A DNA stretch of 20,361 nucleotides. Origin: an uncultured Dorea sp. Its GTDB lineage: Bacteria; Bacillota; Clostridia; Lachnospirales; Lachnospiraceae. The notes below the pieces were generated by a model, which saw nothing but the letters and a program-made list of their open reading frames with translations, was not told where the DNA came from and did not search any database. Location of the stretch: NCBI GenBank assembly GCA_910579335.1, contig CAJTUQ010000046.1, positions 1 to 20,361 on the forward strand, in the 5' to 3' direction. Positions 1 to 6,979 of the stretch are shown one piece after another; the first letter of the stretch is position 1; each line of letters opens with the position of its first letter. Made by a program: the position numbers and the translations under genes.

Positions 1-1184
1 AGTGTCCGCAGGAAGGAGATGGCTGCGGAGACGGCGCCGTTGCTTAAGGCGGTGAAAAAGGAGGAGGCGAAGATATTAAAGCCGCATATTAAAAAGGAAA
101 GACCGTACAGCCGGAATCCGCGTCGGGTCATGTCAAATAAGCTTTTGTCATACCCCACGAAAATGTCTGCGAGGGGTGAAGCCAGAAGCTGTGCCGCCAG
201 AGAAAGGAGCAGTCCCCAGACGGTGACAAGAAAGAGGCTTTTTTTCAACAGGCTTTTAAGTTCTTTGTGATTTCCGGCGCCGTAATGATATCCGGTAATG
301 GGTGCGCTGCCGATAGAGTAACCCAAAAATATGGAGATAAATATGAAATTGACATACATAATTGTTCCATATGCGGCAACACCGTCCTCTCCGGCAAACC
401 TTATAAGCTGGAAGTTGTAAAGGGCATTCACTACGGACATGGAGAGATTGGTCATCAGCTCGGAGGAGCCGTTCGCGCATGTTTTTAGGAGTATCCCTTT
501 GTTAAAATTGGTTCTTCCAAGCTGAAGAAGGCTTTTGTTTCTGCGCAGGAAATAAAAAACAGGCAGCAGGCCGCCCATATATTCGCTGGCTGCCGTGGCC
601 ACGGCTGCGCCTGCCAGCCCCCATTTAAAAACAACGATAAAGAGGAAATCCAGAACCATATTGGCAAGACCGGCCGCAATGGTAACATAGAGCCCCAGTT
701 TTGGCTTTTCGGCCGTCACGAAAAAACTCTGGAAAACATTTTGCAGCATAAAGGGCGTCAGTGAAAGAAACAGAATCCTTCCGTATAAGACGCAGTTATC
801 TGCAAGGCTTCCGGAAGCGCCGAGGAGAGCGGTAACCGGGCGGATGAAGAGGCAGCCGAAGACGGCAATGATAATCCCTACGATGATTGTCACATAGACC
901 AGCATAGAAAAGTATTCGTTCGCAAGCTCCCTTTTTCCCTCGCCCAATGTCTTTGCGATGATAGCGCTGCCGCCGGTACCTATCATAAAGCCCAGTGCGC
1001 TGAGCCCCATGAGGAAGGGCATGATAAGGTTGATGGCTGCAAAGGCCGTTTTCCCCACAAAGTTTGATACGAACAGTCCGTCTACGACACCGTAGATGGA
1101 GGTAAAAATCATCATAATGACGGACGGCAGCACGAACCGGATTAATTTTTTATAAGTAAAGTGGTCTGATAACTTGATTTTCAT
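1..1184 (-). CDS. MATE family efflux transporter, partial (3' end beyond window)
   Basis: This is probably a sodium- or proton-driven multidrug exporter in the cytoplasmic membrane. Reading the minus strand from the ATG at 1184, the frame stays open to the window edge for about 394 codons, against roughly 440-460 for a full MATE protein, so only the last part is missing. The translation is strongly hydrophobic. Near the start it has PSVMMIIFTSIYGVVDGLFV followed by the segment SNFVGKTAFAAINLIMPF, which is typical of MATE helices 1 and 2, and then GTGGSAIIAKTLGEG, a common feature of the DinF/NorM-like branch. The ATG overlaps the stop of the upstream MarR gene (TAATG), so the two are translationally coupled. 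The pairing implies control by that regulator in response to a drug or metabolite. The transported compound cannot be inferred. Confidence 0.88.
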   Translation of the reverse strand, partial: MKIKLSDHFTYKKLIRFVLPSVIMMIFTSIYGVVDGLFVSNFVGKTAFAAINLIMPFLMGLSALGFMIGTGGSAIIAKTLGEGKRELANEYFSMLVYVTIIVGIIIAVFGCLFIRPVTALLGASGSLADNCVLYGRILFLSLTPFMLQNVFQSFFVTAEKPKLGLYVTIAAGLANMVLDFLFIVVFKWGLAGAAVATAASEYMGGLLPVFYFLRRNKSLLQLGRTNFNKGILLKTCANGSSELMTNLSMSVVNALYNFQLIRFAGEDGVAAYGTIMYVNFIFISIFLGYSIGSAPITGYHYGAGNHKELKSLLKKSLFLVTVWGLLLSLAAQLLASPLADIFVGYDKSLFDMTRRGFRLYGLSFLICGFNIFASSFFTALSNGAVSAAISFLRT

Positions 1185-1624
1185 TAAGAAAGCTCCCTTG
1201 TATTTCTTTCAAGCAGTTCGATATATTTCCGGCTGAGCCTTAAAAGCTCTCTGGATTCTTCTTCCGTCATGGAATCAAAAACCTTGTTCTCGATTTCGAT
1301 AACGGGGAAGATACGTTCTTTTACAAGTTCTTTTCCGGTGTCTGTCAGAAAAATATGCATCTGCCGCCCTCTTCCTGGCTTCAAGTTGATGTGACCGTTT
1401 TTCTCCAGCTTGCGGATGGAGGAGTTGATAGTCTGTTTGCTTGTACAGGACAGGCTGCAGATATCCCTCTGCAGACATCCGTCTCCCAGCTCGCAGACAG
1501 CGTATAGGATATCGAAAGTGCTGTCCGACATCTGAAGCTTCAATGCGATGTCATGGTAGATATTATTCATTTCTTTATAAATACGGTTGTATTCTTTTAA
1601 GGCGTTTTTTATAGGAAAATTCAT
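1184..1624 (-). CDS. MarR family transcriptional regulator
   Basis: A 146-residue protein of normal MarR length. An N-terminal dimerisation helix precedes a winged helix-turn-helix at about residues 45-105. The segment ICSLSCTSKQTINSSIRKLE is the recognition-helix region, and GRGRQMHIFLTDTGKEL is the wing, with the usual R and D residues. A C-terminal helical dimerisation part follows (EEESRELLRLSRKYIELLER). The start is preceded by AAAAAGGAG about 8 bases upstream. It is the first gene of a two-gene operon with the MATE pump, sharing a 1-base stop/start overlap. The promoter just upstream carries a perfect 13-bp inverted repeat, so I infer an autorepressor of pump and regulator. The ligand is unknown. 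Confidence 0.92.
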   Translation of the reverse strand: MNFPIKNALKEYNRIYKEMNNIYHDIALKLQMSDSTFDILYAVCELGDGCLQRDICSLSCTSKQTINSSIRKLEKNGHINLKPGRGRQMHIFLTDTGKELVKERIFPVIEIENKVFDSMTEEESRELLRLSRKYIELLERNTRELS

Positions 1625-1676
1625 AAGCAGGCTCCTTTTTGAACTTTGTTAAGATTTTTATCTGCTTCTGTGGTTA

Positions 1677-1719
1677 AAGTATGATTTCGTACTTGAAAGT
1701 GTAGTCCGAAATCATACTT
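1677..1719. promoter_or_regulatory. Putative MarR operator: 13-bp perfect inverted repeat
   Basis: AAGTATGATTTCG at 1677-1689 and CGAAATCATACTT at 1707-1719 are exact reverse complements separated by 17 bases. One arm lies in the -35/-10 spacer of the marR promoter and the other covers the predicted transcription start. The left arm continues as AAGTA-N8-TACTT, a smaller dyad of the size bound by MarR dimers. A protein bound here would block transcription, which suggests autorepression. Binding is inferred, not shown. Confidence 0.65.
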
Positions 1720-1726
1720 AAGTCAA
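1698..1726 (-). promoter_or_regulatory. Promoter of the marR-MATE operon
   Basis: On the minus strand the -35 box TTGACT (1726 to 1721) and the -10 box TACACT (1703 to 1698) are separated by 17 bases. The predicted start lies about 65 bases before the marR ATG. The spacer and the start region are covered by the two arms of the inverted repeat at 1677-1719. Confidence 0.7.
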
Positions 1727-1759
1727 GACTTTTTTGATATTCCATTTTTACGGCACCTG

Positions 1760-1768
1760 TGTTATAAT
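1760..1768 (+). promoter_or_regulatory. Extended -10 promoter of the pyrH operon
   Basis: TGTTATAAT is a consensus TATAAT with an upstream TG extension. The -35 candidate 17 bases away (TTCCAT, 1740-1745) is poor, as tolerated with an extended -10. The start would be near 1775, about 40 bases before pyrH. Confidence 0.65.
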
Positions 1769-1815
1769 TCACCTAAGTATGTGAAGTACTACGACAACAG
1801 AAGTAAGGAGCGGGA

Positions 1816-2520
1816 ATGCTTATGAAAAGGGTACTATTAAAGCTTAGCGGCGAAGCGCTTGCGGGGGAGAAGAAGACCGGCTTTGATGAGGCGACTTGCC
1901 TTGGGGTTGCAAAACAGGTAAAGAAGCTTACCGAAGACGGAGTACAGGTAGCTATTGTGACCGGCGGAGGCAATTTTTGGAGAGGGAGAACCAGTGAGAC
2001 GATCGACCGGGTAAAGGCGGATCAGATTGGAATGCTGGCAACGGTAATGAATTGTATTTATGTGTCGGATATTTTCCGGTATGCGGGAATGGAGACAGAA
2101 GTGTTTACGCCTTTTGTATGTGGCGCATTTACCTCGCTGTTTTCTAAAGATGCAGCTGTTAAGGCCCTGGAGGATGGAAAAGTAATCTTTTTTGCAGGCG
2201 GGACAGGACATCCGTATTTTTCCACGGATACCGGCGCAGTACTGCATGCCATTGAAATCGAGGCCGATGCCATGCTTCTGGCTAAGGCTATCGACGGAAT
2301 CTATGACAGCGATCCCAAGGTGAATCCTGAAGCAAAAAAATATGACAGGATATCAATACAGGAAATTATTGACAAAAAGCTGATGGCAATAGATTTGACG
2401 GCTTCAATCATGTGCCTTGAGAATCGGATGCCTATGCTGGTATTCGGACTGAATGAAGAAAACAGTATCGTAAATACTATGTCAGGGAGATTTACAGGAA
2501 CGAAAGTGACCGTATCATAA
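1816..2520 (+). CDS. pyrH: UMP kinase
   Basis: PyrH phosphorylates UMP to UDP with ATP, the step feeding all pyrimidine nucleotides, as a cytosolic hexamer of the amino-acid-kinase fold. At 234 residues it has normal length. Family marks are KLSGEAL near the N terminus, GGGNFWRG in the phosphate-binding loop, the central DQIGMLATVMN, and AIDGIYDSDPKVNPEAKKYD in the nucleotide-binding part. AAGGAG at 1805-1810 is 5 bases from the ATG at 1816. A second ATG at 1822 (MKRVLLKLSG) would have an 11-base gap and is less favoured. It is followed by frr after 13 bases. The usual upstream partners rpsB and tsf are absent here, and a MarR-MATE operon stands divergently instead. Confidence 0.97.
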   Translation: MLMKRVLLKLSGEALAGEKKTGFDEATCLGVAKQVKKLTEDGVQVAIVTGGGNFWRGRTSETIDRVKADQIGMLATVMNCIYVSDIFRYAGMETEVFTPFVCGAFTSLFSKDAAVKALEDGKVIFFAGGTGHPYFSTDTGAVLHAIEIEADAMLLAKAIDGIYDSDPKVNPEAKKYDRISIQEIIDKKLMAIDLTASIMCLENRMPMLVFGLNEENSIVNTMSGRFTGTKVTVS

Positions 2521-2533
2521 GGAGGAAAGAAAG

Positions 2534-3085
2534 ATGAATGAGAGACTGAAAGTATACGAGGAAAAGATGACAAAGACGATGGCGAATCTTGACGGAGAGC
2601 TTGGCTCGATTCGTGCGGGACGTGCGAACCCGAATGTGCTGAATAGGATTATGGTGGACTATTACGGGACGCCGACGCCGATTCAGCAGGTTGCCAACGT
2701 ATCAGTGCCGGAAGCGCGTATGATTCAGATTCAGCCGTGGGATAAGAGCATGATTAAGGCGATAACAAAGGCAATCCAGACCTCTGATTTGGGAATCAAC
2801 CCGAACAACGACGGCTCGGTAATCCGTCTCGTATTCCCGGAGCTTACGGAGGAACGCAGAAAAGAGCTTGTAAAGGATGTTAAGAAAAAGGGGGAGGCAG
2901 CGAAGGTTGCCGTCCGCAATATCCGCCGCGACGGGAATGATTCTTTAAAGAAGCTTAAGGGTACGGATGTGTCAGAGGACGAGATTAAGGATATGGAAGA
3001 CGAGCTTCAGAAAATGACGGACAAATATGTGAAAGATATTGATAAGGCGGTAGAGGTAAAGTCCAAAGAGGTTATGACAGTATAG
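2534..3085 (+). CDS. frr: Ribosome recycling factor
   Basis: RRF splits the post-termination 70S ribosome together with EF-G and IF3. The 183-residue length matches the family (about 185). Recognisable segments are LGSIRAGRANPNVLNRI near the N terminus, PWDKSMIKAITKAIQTSDLG and NNDGSVIRLVFPELTEERR in the middle, and the long three-helix bundle with KKGEAAKVAVRNIRRDGND towards the C terminus. An AAGGAGGAAAG ribosome site precedes the ATG. It is cotranscribed with pyrH as in most Firmicutes. A 136-base gap to uppS holds a small hairpin. Confidence 0.98.
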   Translation: MNERLKVYEEKMTKTMANLDGELGSIRAGRANPNVLNRIMVDYYGTPTPIQQVANVSVPEARMIQIQPWDKSMIKAITKAIQTSDLGINPNNDGSVIRLVFPELTEERRKELVKDVKKKGEAAKVAVRNIRRDGNDSLKKLKGTDVSEDEIKDMEDELQKMTDKYVKDIDKAVEVKSKEVMTV

Positions 3086-3128
3086 TACAGGTTTATATAC
3101 GGATGTTACGTGCAATGAGGCACGGCAG

Positions 3129-3158
3129 GGACAGACACTTAAGGGTAAGGGTCTGTCC
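3129..3158 (+). other. Inverted repeat / hairpin between frr and uppS
   Basis: GGACAGAC (3129-3136) and GTCTGTCC (3151-3158) form a perfect 8-bp stem around a 14-base loop, extendable through a G-T and an A-T pair. What follows (TTCTTGC) is not a proper T-tract, so it may be a weak terminator, an mRNA processing site or a stabilising hairpin. No separate uppS promoter is evident nearby. Confidence 0.45.
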
Positions 3159-3221
3159 TTCTTGCAGAAAGTCCGGCAGTATCAAAACGGTGTCCGCCGG
3201 CAGAGAAGAAGGAGATTGGAT

Positions 3222-3941
3222 ATGAATATTCCGCAGCATGTTGCGATTATATTAGATGGAAACGGGCGATGGGCCAAATCAAAAGGAATGCCTCGTAATT
3301 ACGGCCATGCGCAGGGGAGCAAGAATGTGGAAAAAATCTGTGAGGAAGCATGGCGCATGGGTATCAAGTATTTGACGGTCTATGCATTTTCAACAGAAAA
3401 CTGGAATCGTCCGCAGGATGAAGTGGAAGCGCTTATGAAGCTTTTGCGTAATTACATGAAGACCTGCCTGAAGACGGCAAAGAAGAATGACATGAAGATA
3501 CGGGTCATCGGAGATTTGAGAAGGCTTGATGAGGATATACGTACCCGGATTGCTGAACTTGAGGAAGCGACGAAGGACAATGGAGGATTAAATTTTCAGA
3601 TTGCCATCAATTACGGAAGCAGGGACGAAATCGTGCGTGCTGTCAGAAGACTGGCAGAGGACTGTGCAGCGGGCAGGATAAAGACGGAAAGGATTGACGC
3701 GCAGCTGTTTGAGAAATATCTCGATACGGAAGGTATCCCTGACCCTGACCTTATGATACGTACAAGCGGGGAGCTGCGCCTGTCAAATTTCCTGCTCTGG
3801 CAGCTTGCCTATACGGAGTTTTATTTTACGGACGTACTGTGGCCGGATTTCTCAAAGGAGGAGCTTATGAAGGCGGTCGAGTATTATAATGCCAGAGACA
3901 GGCGCTACGGCGGCGTGAAGGAGGGAAAAGAGGATGTTTAA
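3222..3941 (+). CDS. uppS: Isoprenyl transferase (undecaprenyl diphosphate synthase)
   Basis: UppS condenses eight isopentenyl diphosphates onto farnesyl diphosphate to give the C55 lipid carrier of cell wall synthesis. I choose the ATG at 3222 because GAAGGAG lies 7 bases upstream and the product MNIPQHVAIILDGNGRWA begins as the family does. The longer frame from 3162 would add 20 residues without homology-like character. In the 239-residue protein, the catalytic Asp is residue 12 in DGNGRWA, FSTENWNRP is at 56-64, and the signature RTSGELRLSNF is at 180-190 (most homologues have Gln where Leu185 stands). The stop overlaps the cdsA start by 8 bases. Confidence 0.96.
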   Translation: MNIPQHVAIILDGNGRWAKSKGMPRNYGHAQGSKNVEKICEEAWRMGIKYLTVYAFSTENWNRPQDEVEALMKLLRNYMKTCLKTAKKNDMKIRVIGDLRRLDEDIRTRIAELEEATKDNGGLNFQIAINYGSRDEIVRAVRRLAEDCAAGRIKTERIDAQLFEKYLDTEGIPDPDLMIRTSGELRLSNFLLWQLAYTEFYFTDVLWPDFSKEELMKAVEYYNARDRRYGGVKEGKEDV

Positions 3942-4740
3942 GACAAGACTTTTGAGCGGAATCGTCCTTGTCATCGTGCTGGTTGCAACAGTGGGACTGG
4001 GCGGAAACGTATTGTTTGCGGTTCTGGGAATTATCAGTTTAATTGGCATGTCTGAATTATATAAAGTAGTCGGCGTGCATAATAAAGTATTAGGGCTGGC
4101 AGGTTATCTTGCGGCGGCGGTTTATTATGCGCTTCTTTTTACAAGGCGCATGGAATATGTTATGATGCTTTCAATACTGTTTTTAGTTGCTGTGATGGCA
4201 GTCTATGTGTTTTCCTTTCCGAAGTTTCAGGCGGAGCAAGTGATGACCGTTTTTTTTGGACTGTATTATGTGGCGGTGATGTTGTCCTATGTTTATCAGA
4301 CAAGACTGCTCTCTGATGGGGGGACGGTTGTGTGGCTCATTTTTTTAAGCTCATGGGGGTGCGATACGTGCGCCTATTGCGTGGGCGTGCTGATTGGAAA
4401 GCATAAGATGGCTCCGAAGCTCAGCCCGAAAAAATCAGTGGAGGGCGGAATCGGAGGTGTATTGGGAGCTGCGCTTCTTGGCATCCTGTTTGCTCTTTTG
4501 ATGAGCCGATGGCAAGGCGTGGCTGCACATCCGTCGCAGTACGCCGTTATCTGCGGCGTTGGCGGTATGATTTCACAGGTGGGTGATTTGGCGGCGTCGG
4601 CGGTTAAGCGTAACCATGATATCAAGGATTACGGTAAGCTGATTCCGGGACACGGAGGAATCCTTGACCGGTTTGACAGTGTGATTTTTACAGCGCCCGT
4701 TATCTATTATCTGGCGCTGCTGCTGGCAGGAAATATCTAA
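3934..4740 (+). CDS. cdsA: Phosphatidate cytidylyltransferase
   Basis: CdsA makes CDP-diacylglycerol from CTP and phosphatidic acid in the cytoplasmic membrane, the branch point of phospholipid synthesis. The 268-residue protein is composed of about seven or eight hydrophobic segments. The C-terminal signature is present: SPKKSVEGGIGG near residue 166, then GDLAASAVKRNHDIKDYG and PGHGGILDRFDS near residues 215-250, which carry the metal- and CTP-binding Asp residues. The start has GGAGG upstream and overlaps the end of uppS by 8 bases, indicating coupled translation. Confidence 0.96.
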   Translation: MFKTRLLSGIVLVIVLVATVGLGGNVLFAVLGIISLIGMSELYKVVGVHNKVLGLAGYLAAAVYYALLFTRRMEYVMMLSILFLVAVMAVYVFSFPKFQAEQVMTVFFGLYYVAVMLSYVYQTRLLSDGGTVVWLIFLSSWGCDTCAYCVGVLIGKHKMAPKLSPKKSVEGGIGGVLGAALLGILFALLMSRWQGVAAHPSQYAVICGVGGMISQVGDLAASAVKRNHDIKDYGKLIPGHGGILDRFDSVIFTAPVIYYLALLLAGNI

Positions 4741-4757
4741 ACAGGAGAGATGAATTT

Positions 4758-5900
4758 ATGAAAAAAATAGCCATTTTAGGTTCCACAGGTTCTATAGGCA
4801 CGCAGACATTGGAAGTTGTGCGTGAGAATGGGGATATTCAGGTTCTTGGAATCGCTGCGGGGGGCAATATTGCTCTTTTGGAAAAGCAGATTCGGGAGTT
4901 TGGCCCGAAGAAGGCTGCGGTATGGTCGGAGGAAAAAGCCAAAGAGCTGCGTATCAGGACGGCTGATACGGATACAAAAATCGTGTCCGGCATGGAAGGG
5001 CTTATCGAGATTGCGGCAATGGAAGATACACAGATACTTGTGACGGCAATCGTAGGCATGATAGGGATACGTCCGACGATAGAAGCTATAAAAGCGGGAA
5101 AGGATATTGCACTTGCTAACAAAGAGACACTGGTGACGGCGGGGCATCTGATTATGCCGCTGGCTAAGACGACGGGAGTCTCTATTCTTCCGGTGGACAG
5201 TGAGCATAGTGCGATTTTTCAGTCGCTTCAGGGAAATGAAAGAAGTTCCGTCAAGAAGATTCTTCTGACGGCATCCGGCGGACCGTTCAGAGGAAAGAAG
5301 CAGGAGGAGCTTTTGGAAATCCGGGTGGAGGACGCCTTAAAACATCCCAATTGGACTATGGGAGCTAAGATTACGATAGATTCTTCCACGATGGTTAACA
5401 AGGGACTTGAGGTTATTGAAGCAAAATGGCTGTTTGACGTGGACGTGGATGATGTGCAGGTGGTCGTGCAGCCCCAGAGCATTATCCATTCGATGGTCGA
5501 GTATGAGGACGGAGCCATTATCGCCGAGCTTGGCACTCCGGATATGAAGCTTCCGATACAGTATGCCCTGTACTACCCTGAGAGAAGATACCTTCCGGGA
5601 GAAAGGCTTGATTTTTGGAGTATCGGAAAGCTTGATTTTGAGCGTCCTGACATGGATACTTTTTACGGGCTGAAGCTGGCTTACGAGGCGGGAAGAAAGG
5701 GCGGATCCCTGCCGACTGTTTTCAATGCGGCAAATGAGCTTGCAGTCAGCATGTTTTTAAAGGGAGAGGCAAAGTATCTTGAAATTGCAGAAATTATCGA
5801 GGACTGCATGTACGCCCACAAAAATATAAAAGAACCGACACTTGAGGAAATACTTGAGACAGAGTCGGCGACTTATGAACGGATTAACAGCAGGAGGTAA
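4758..5900 (+). CDS. dxr: 1-deoxy-D-xylulose-5-phosphate reductoisomerase
   Basis: Dxr (IspC) converts DXP to 2-C-methyl-D-erythritol 4-phosphate with NADPH, the second step of the MEP isoprenoid pathway, and so supplies precursors to the uppS product. The 380 residues are full length. The NADPH loop GSTGSIGTQTLEV is at about residues 8-20. ANKETLVTAG and PVDSEHSAIFQ (metal-binding Asp and Glu) lie in the middle, followed by LTASGGPFR and SSTMVNKGLEVIEA. An AGGAG precedes the ATG with about 11 bases. The TAA stop shares one base with the rseP ATG. The pathway choice (MEP rather than mevalonate) fits Clostridia. Confidence 0.98.
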   Translation: MKKIAILGSTGSIGTQTLEVVRENGDIQVLGIAAGGNIALLEKQIREFGPKKAAVWSEEKAKELRIRTADTDTKIVSGMEGLIEIAAMEDTQILVTAIVGMIGIRPTIEAIKAGKDIALANKETLVTAGHLIMPLAKTTGVSILPVDSEHSAIFQSLQGNERSSVKKILLTASGGPFRGKKQEELLEIRVEDALKHPNWTMGAKITIDSSTMVNKGLEVIEAKWLFDVDVDDVQVVVQPQSIIHSMVEYEDGAIIAELGTPDMKLPIQYALYYPERRYLPGERLDFWSIGKLDFERPDMDTFYGLKLAYEAGRKGGSLPTVFNAANELAVSMFLKGEAKYLEIAEIIEDCMYAHKNIKEPTLEEILETESATYERINSRR

Positions 5901-6940
5901 TGATTGGTTTGGGTATTATATTTGCAATAATAATTTTCAGCTTTATTGTATTCTTCCATGAATTAGGGCATTTTTCACTGGCTAAGAAAAATGGGATTGA
6001 TGTGGAAGAATTTGCAATCGGGATGGGACCGAATCTCTTTTCTAAAGAATACAAAGGAACCCGCTACTGTATCAAGCTGTTTCCGGTCGGAGGCTTATGC
6101 ATGATGGGCGAGGATGAAGAGGCGACGGATTCACCGACTAATTTTAACAACAAGTCTGTGTGGGCGAGGATTTCAGTCATTGCTGCAGGGCCTGTATTCA
6201 ATTTTATTCTTGCATTCGTTTTTGCGGTGATTTTAGTGGCTATGGTGGGGTACGACAAGCCGGTCATCAGCTCTGTGGAGGAAGGCTATCCGGCTTATGA
6301 AGCTGGGATGGAAGAGGGAGATGTCATTTTGAAGATGAACGGAAAGAGAATCCATGTTTTCCGTGAAATCAACGCATACAACCAGTTTAATCAAGGGAAA
6401 GAGACCGAGATCGTGTTTCTCCATGAAGGAGAAGAGAAAAGCGTCACGCTTACCCCGAAGATGGATAAGGAGAGAAACTATTACCGGTTTGGAATCGGGG
6501 GAGGAGGCAATACAAAGGCAAACGTGCTTACGGCCGTGCAGTATGGCGTGTACGAGGTAAAATTCTGGATATGTACCACGCTTGACAGCTTAAGGATGCT
6601 CGTAACAGGAAAGATTGGGGTAGACCAGCTGTCCGGTCCTGTGGGAATCGTAAACGTTGTGGATGATACCTACCAGCAGAGCAAGTCCTATGGCCTGTAT
6701 ATGGTTGCTGTGCAGCTCCTTAATATAGCGATTCTGCTTTCGGCAAACCTCGGCGTTATGAATCTTCTGCCTCTTCCGGCCCTGGATGGCGGGAGACTGG
6801 TGTTTCTTGCAATAGAGGCAGTACGCAGGAAAAGAATACCTCCGGAGAAAGAAGGATATGTGCATTTGGTGGGGATTACTCTTCTGATGGCGCTTATGGT
6901 GTTTGTCATGTTTAATGATATAAAAAGGATTTTTTTCTGA
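5900..6940 (+). CDS. rseP: Site-2 protease, RseP family (M50 membrane zinc metalloprotease)
   Basis: This intramembrane protease cuts transmembrane anti-sigma factors or signal-peptide remnants. In the 346-residue protein the zinc motif HELGH is at residues 20-24 inside the first membrane helix. A PDZ domain follows at about 115-200, and the second zinc ligand segment NLLPLPALDGGR lies near residue 290, with final membrane helices after it. The AGGAGG stands only 2 bases from the ATG at 5900, which is unusually close. Translation may depend on coupling to dxr (TAATG overlap), or the real start may be the TTG at 5909. It is the last gene before a strong terminator. ispG, often next in Clostridia, is not here. 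Confidence 0.95.
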   Translation: MIGLGIIFAIIIFSFIVFFHELGHFSLAKKNGIDVEEFAIGMGPNLFSKEYKGTRYCIKLFPVGGLCMMGEDEEATDSPTNFNNKSVWARISVIAAGPVFNFILAFVFAVILVAMVGYDKPVISSVEEGYPAYEAGMEEGDVILKMNGKRIHVFREINAYNQFNQGKETEIVFLHEGEEKSVTLTPKMDKERNYYRFGIGGGGNTKANVLTAVQYGVYEVKFWICTTLDSLRMLVTGKIGVDQLSGPVGIVNVVDDTYQQSKSYGLYMVAVQLLNIAILLSANLGVMNLLPLPALDGGRLVFLAIEAVRRKRIPPEKEGYVHLVGITLLMALMVFVMFNDIKRIFF

Positions 6941-6948
6941 TGAGATGA

Positions 6949-6979
6949 TGCCGGGATTTATTCCCGGCACCATTTTTTT
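6949..6979 (+). terminator. Rho-independent terminator of the pyrH-rseP operon
   Basis: TGCCGGGA (6949-6956) and TCCCGGCA (6962-6969) form a perfect 8-bp GC-rich stem with a 5-base loop, followed by CCA and seven T. The stop codon of the convergent hydrolase gene lies in this T-tract. On the minus strand the hairpin has no T-tract, so it ends mainly plus-strand transcription. Confidence 0.92.

Noticed and set aside
1837..2247. 136-codon open frame antisense to pyrH
   Set aside because: pyrH is unmistakable on the other strand; the antisense product has no recognisable domain or start signal.
4776..5207. 143-codon open frame antisense to dxr
   Set aside because: Arg- and Cys-rich shadow of dxr without homology or ribosome site.
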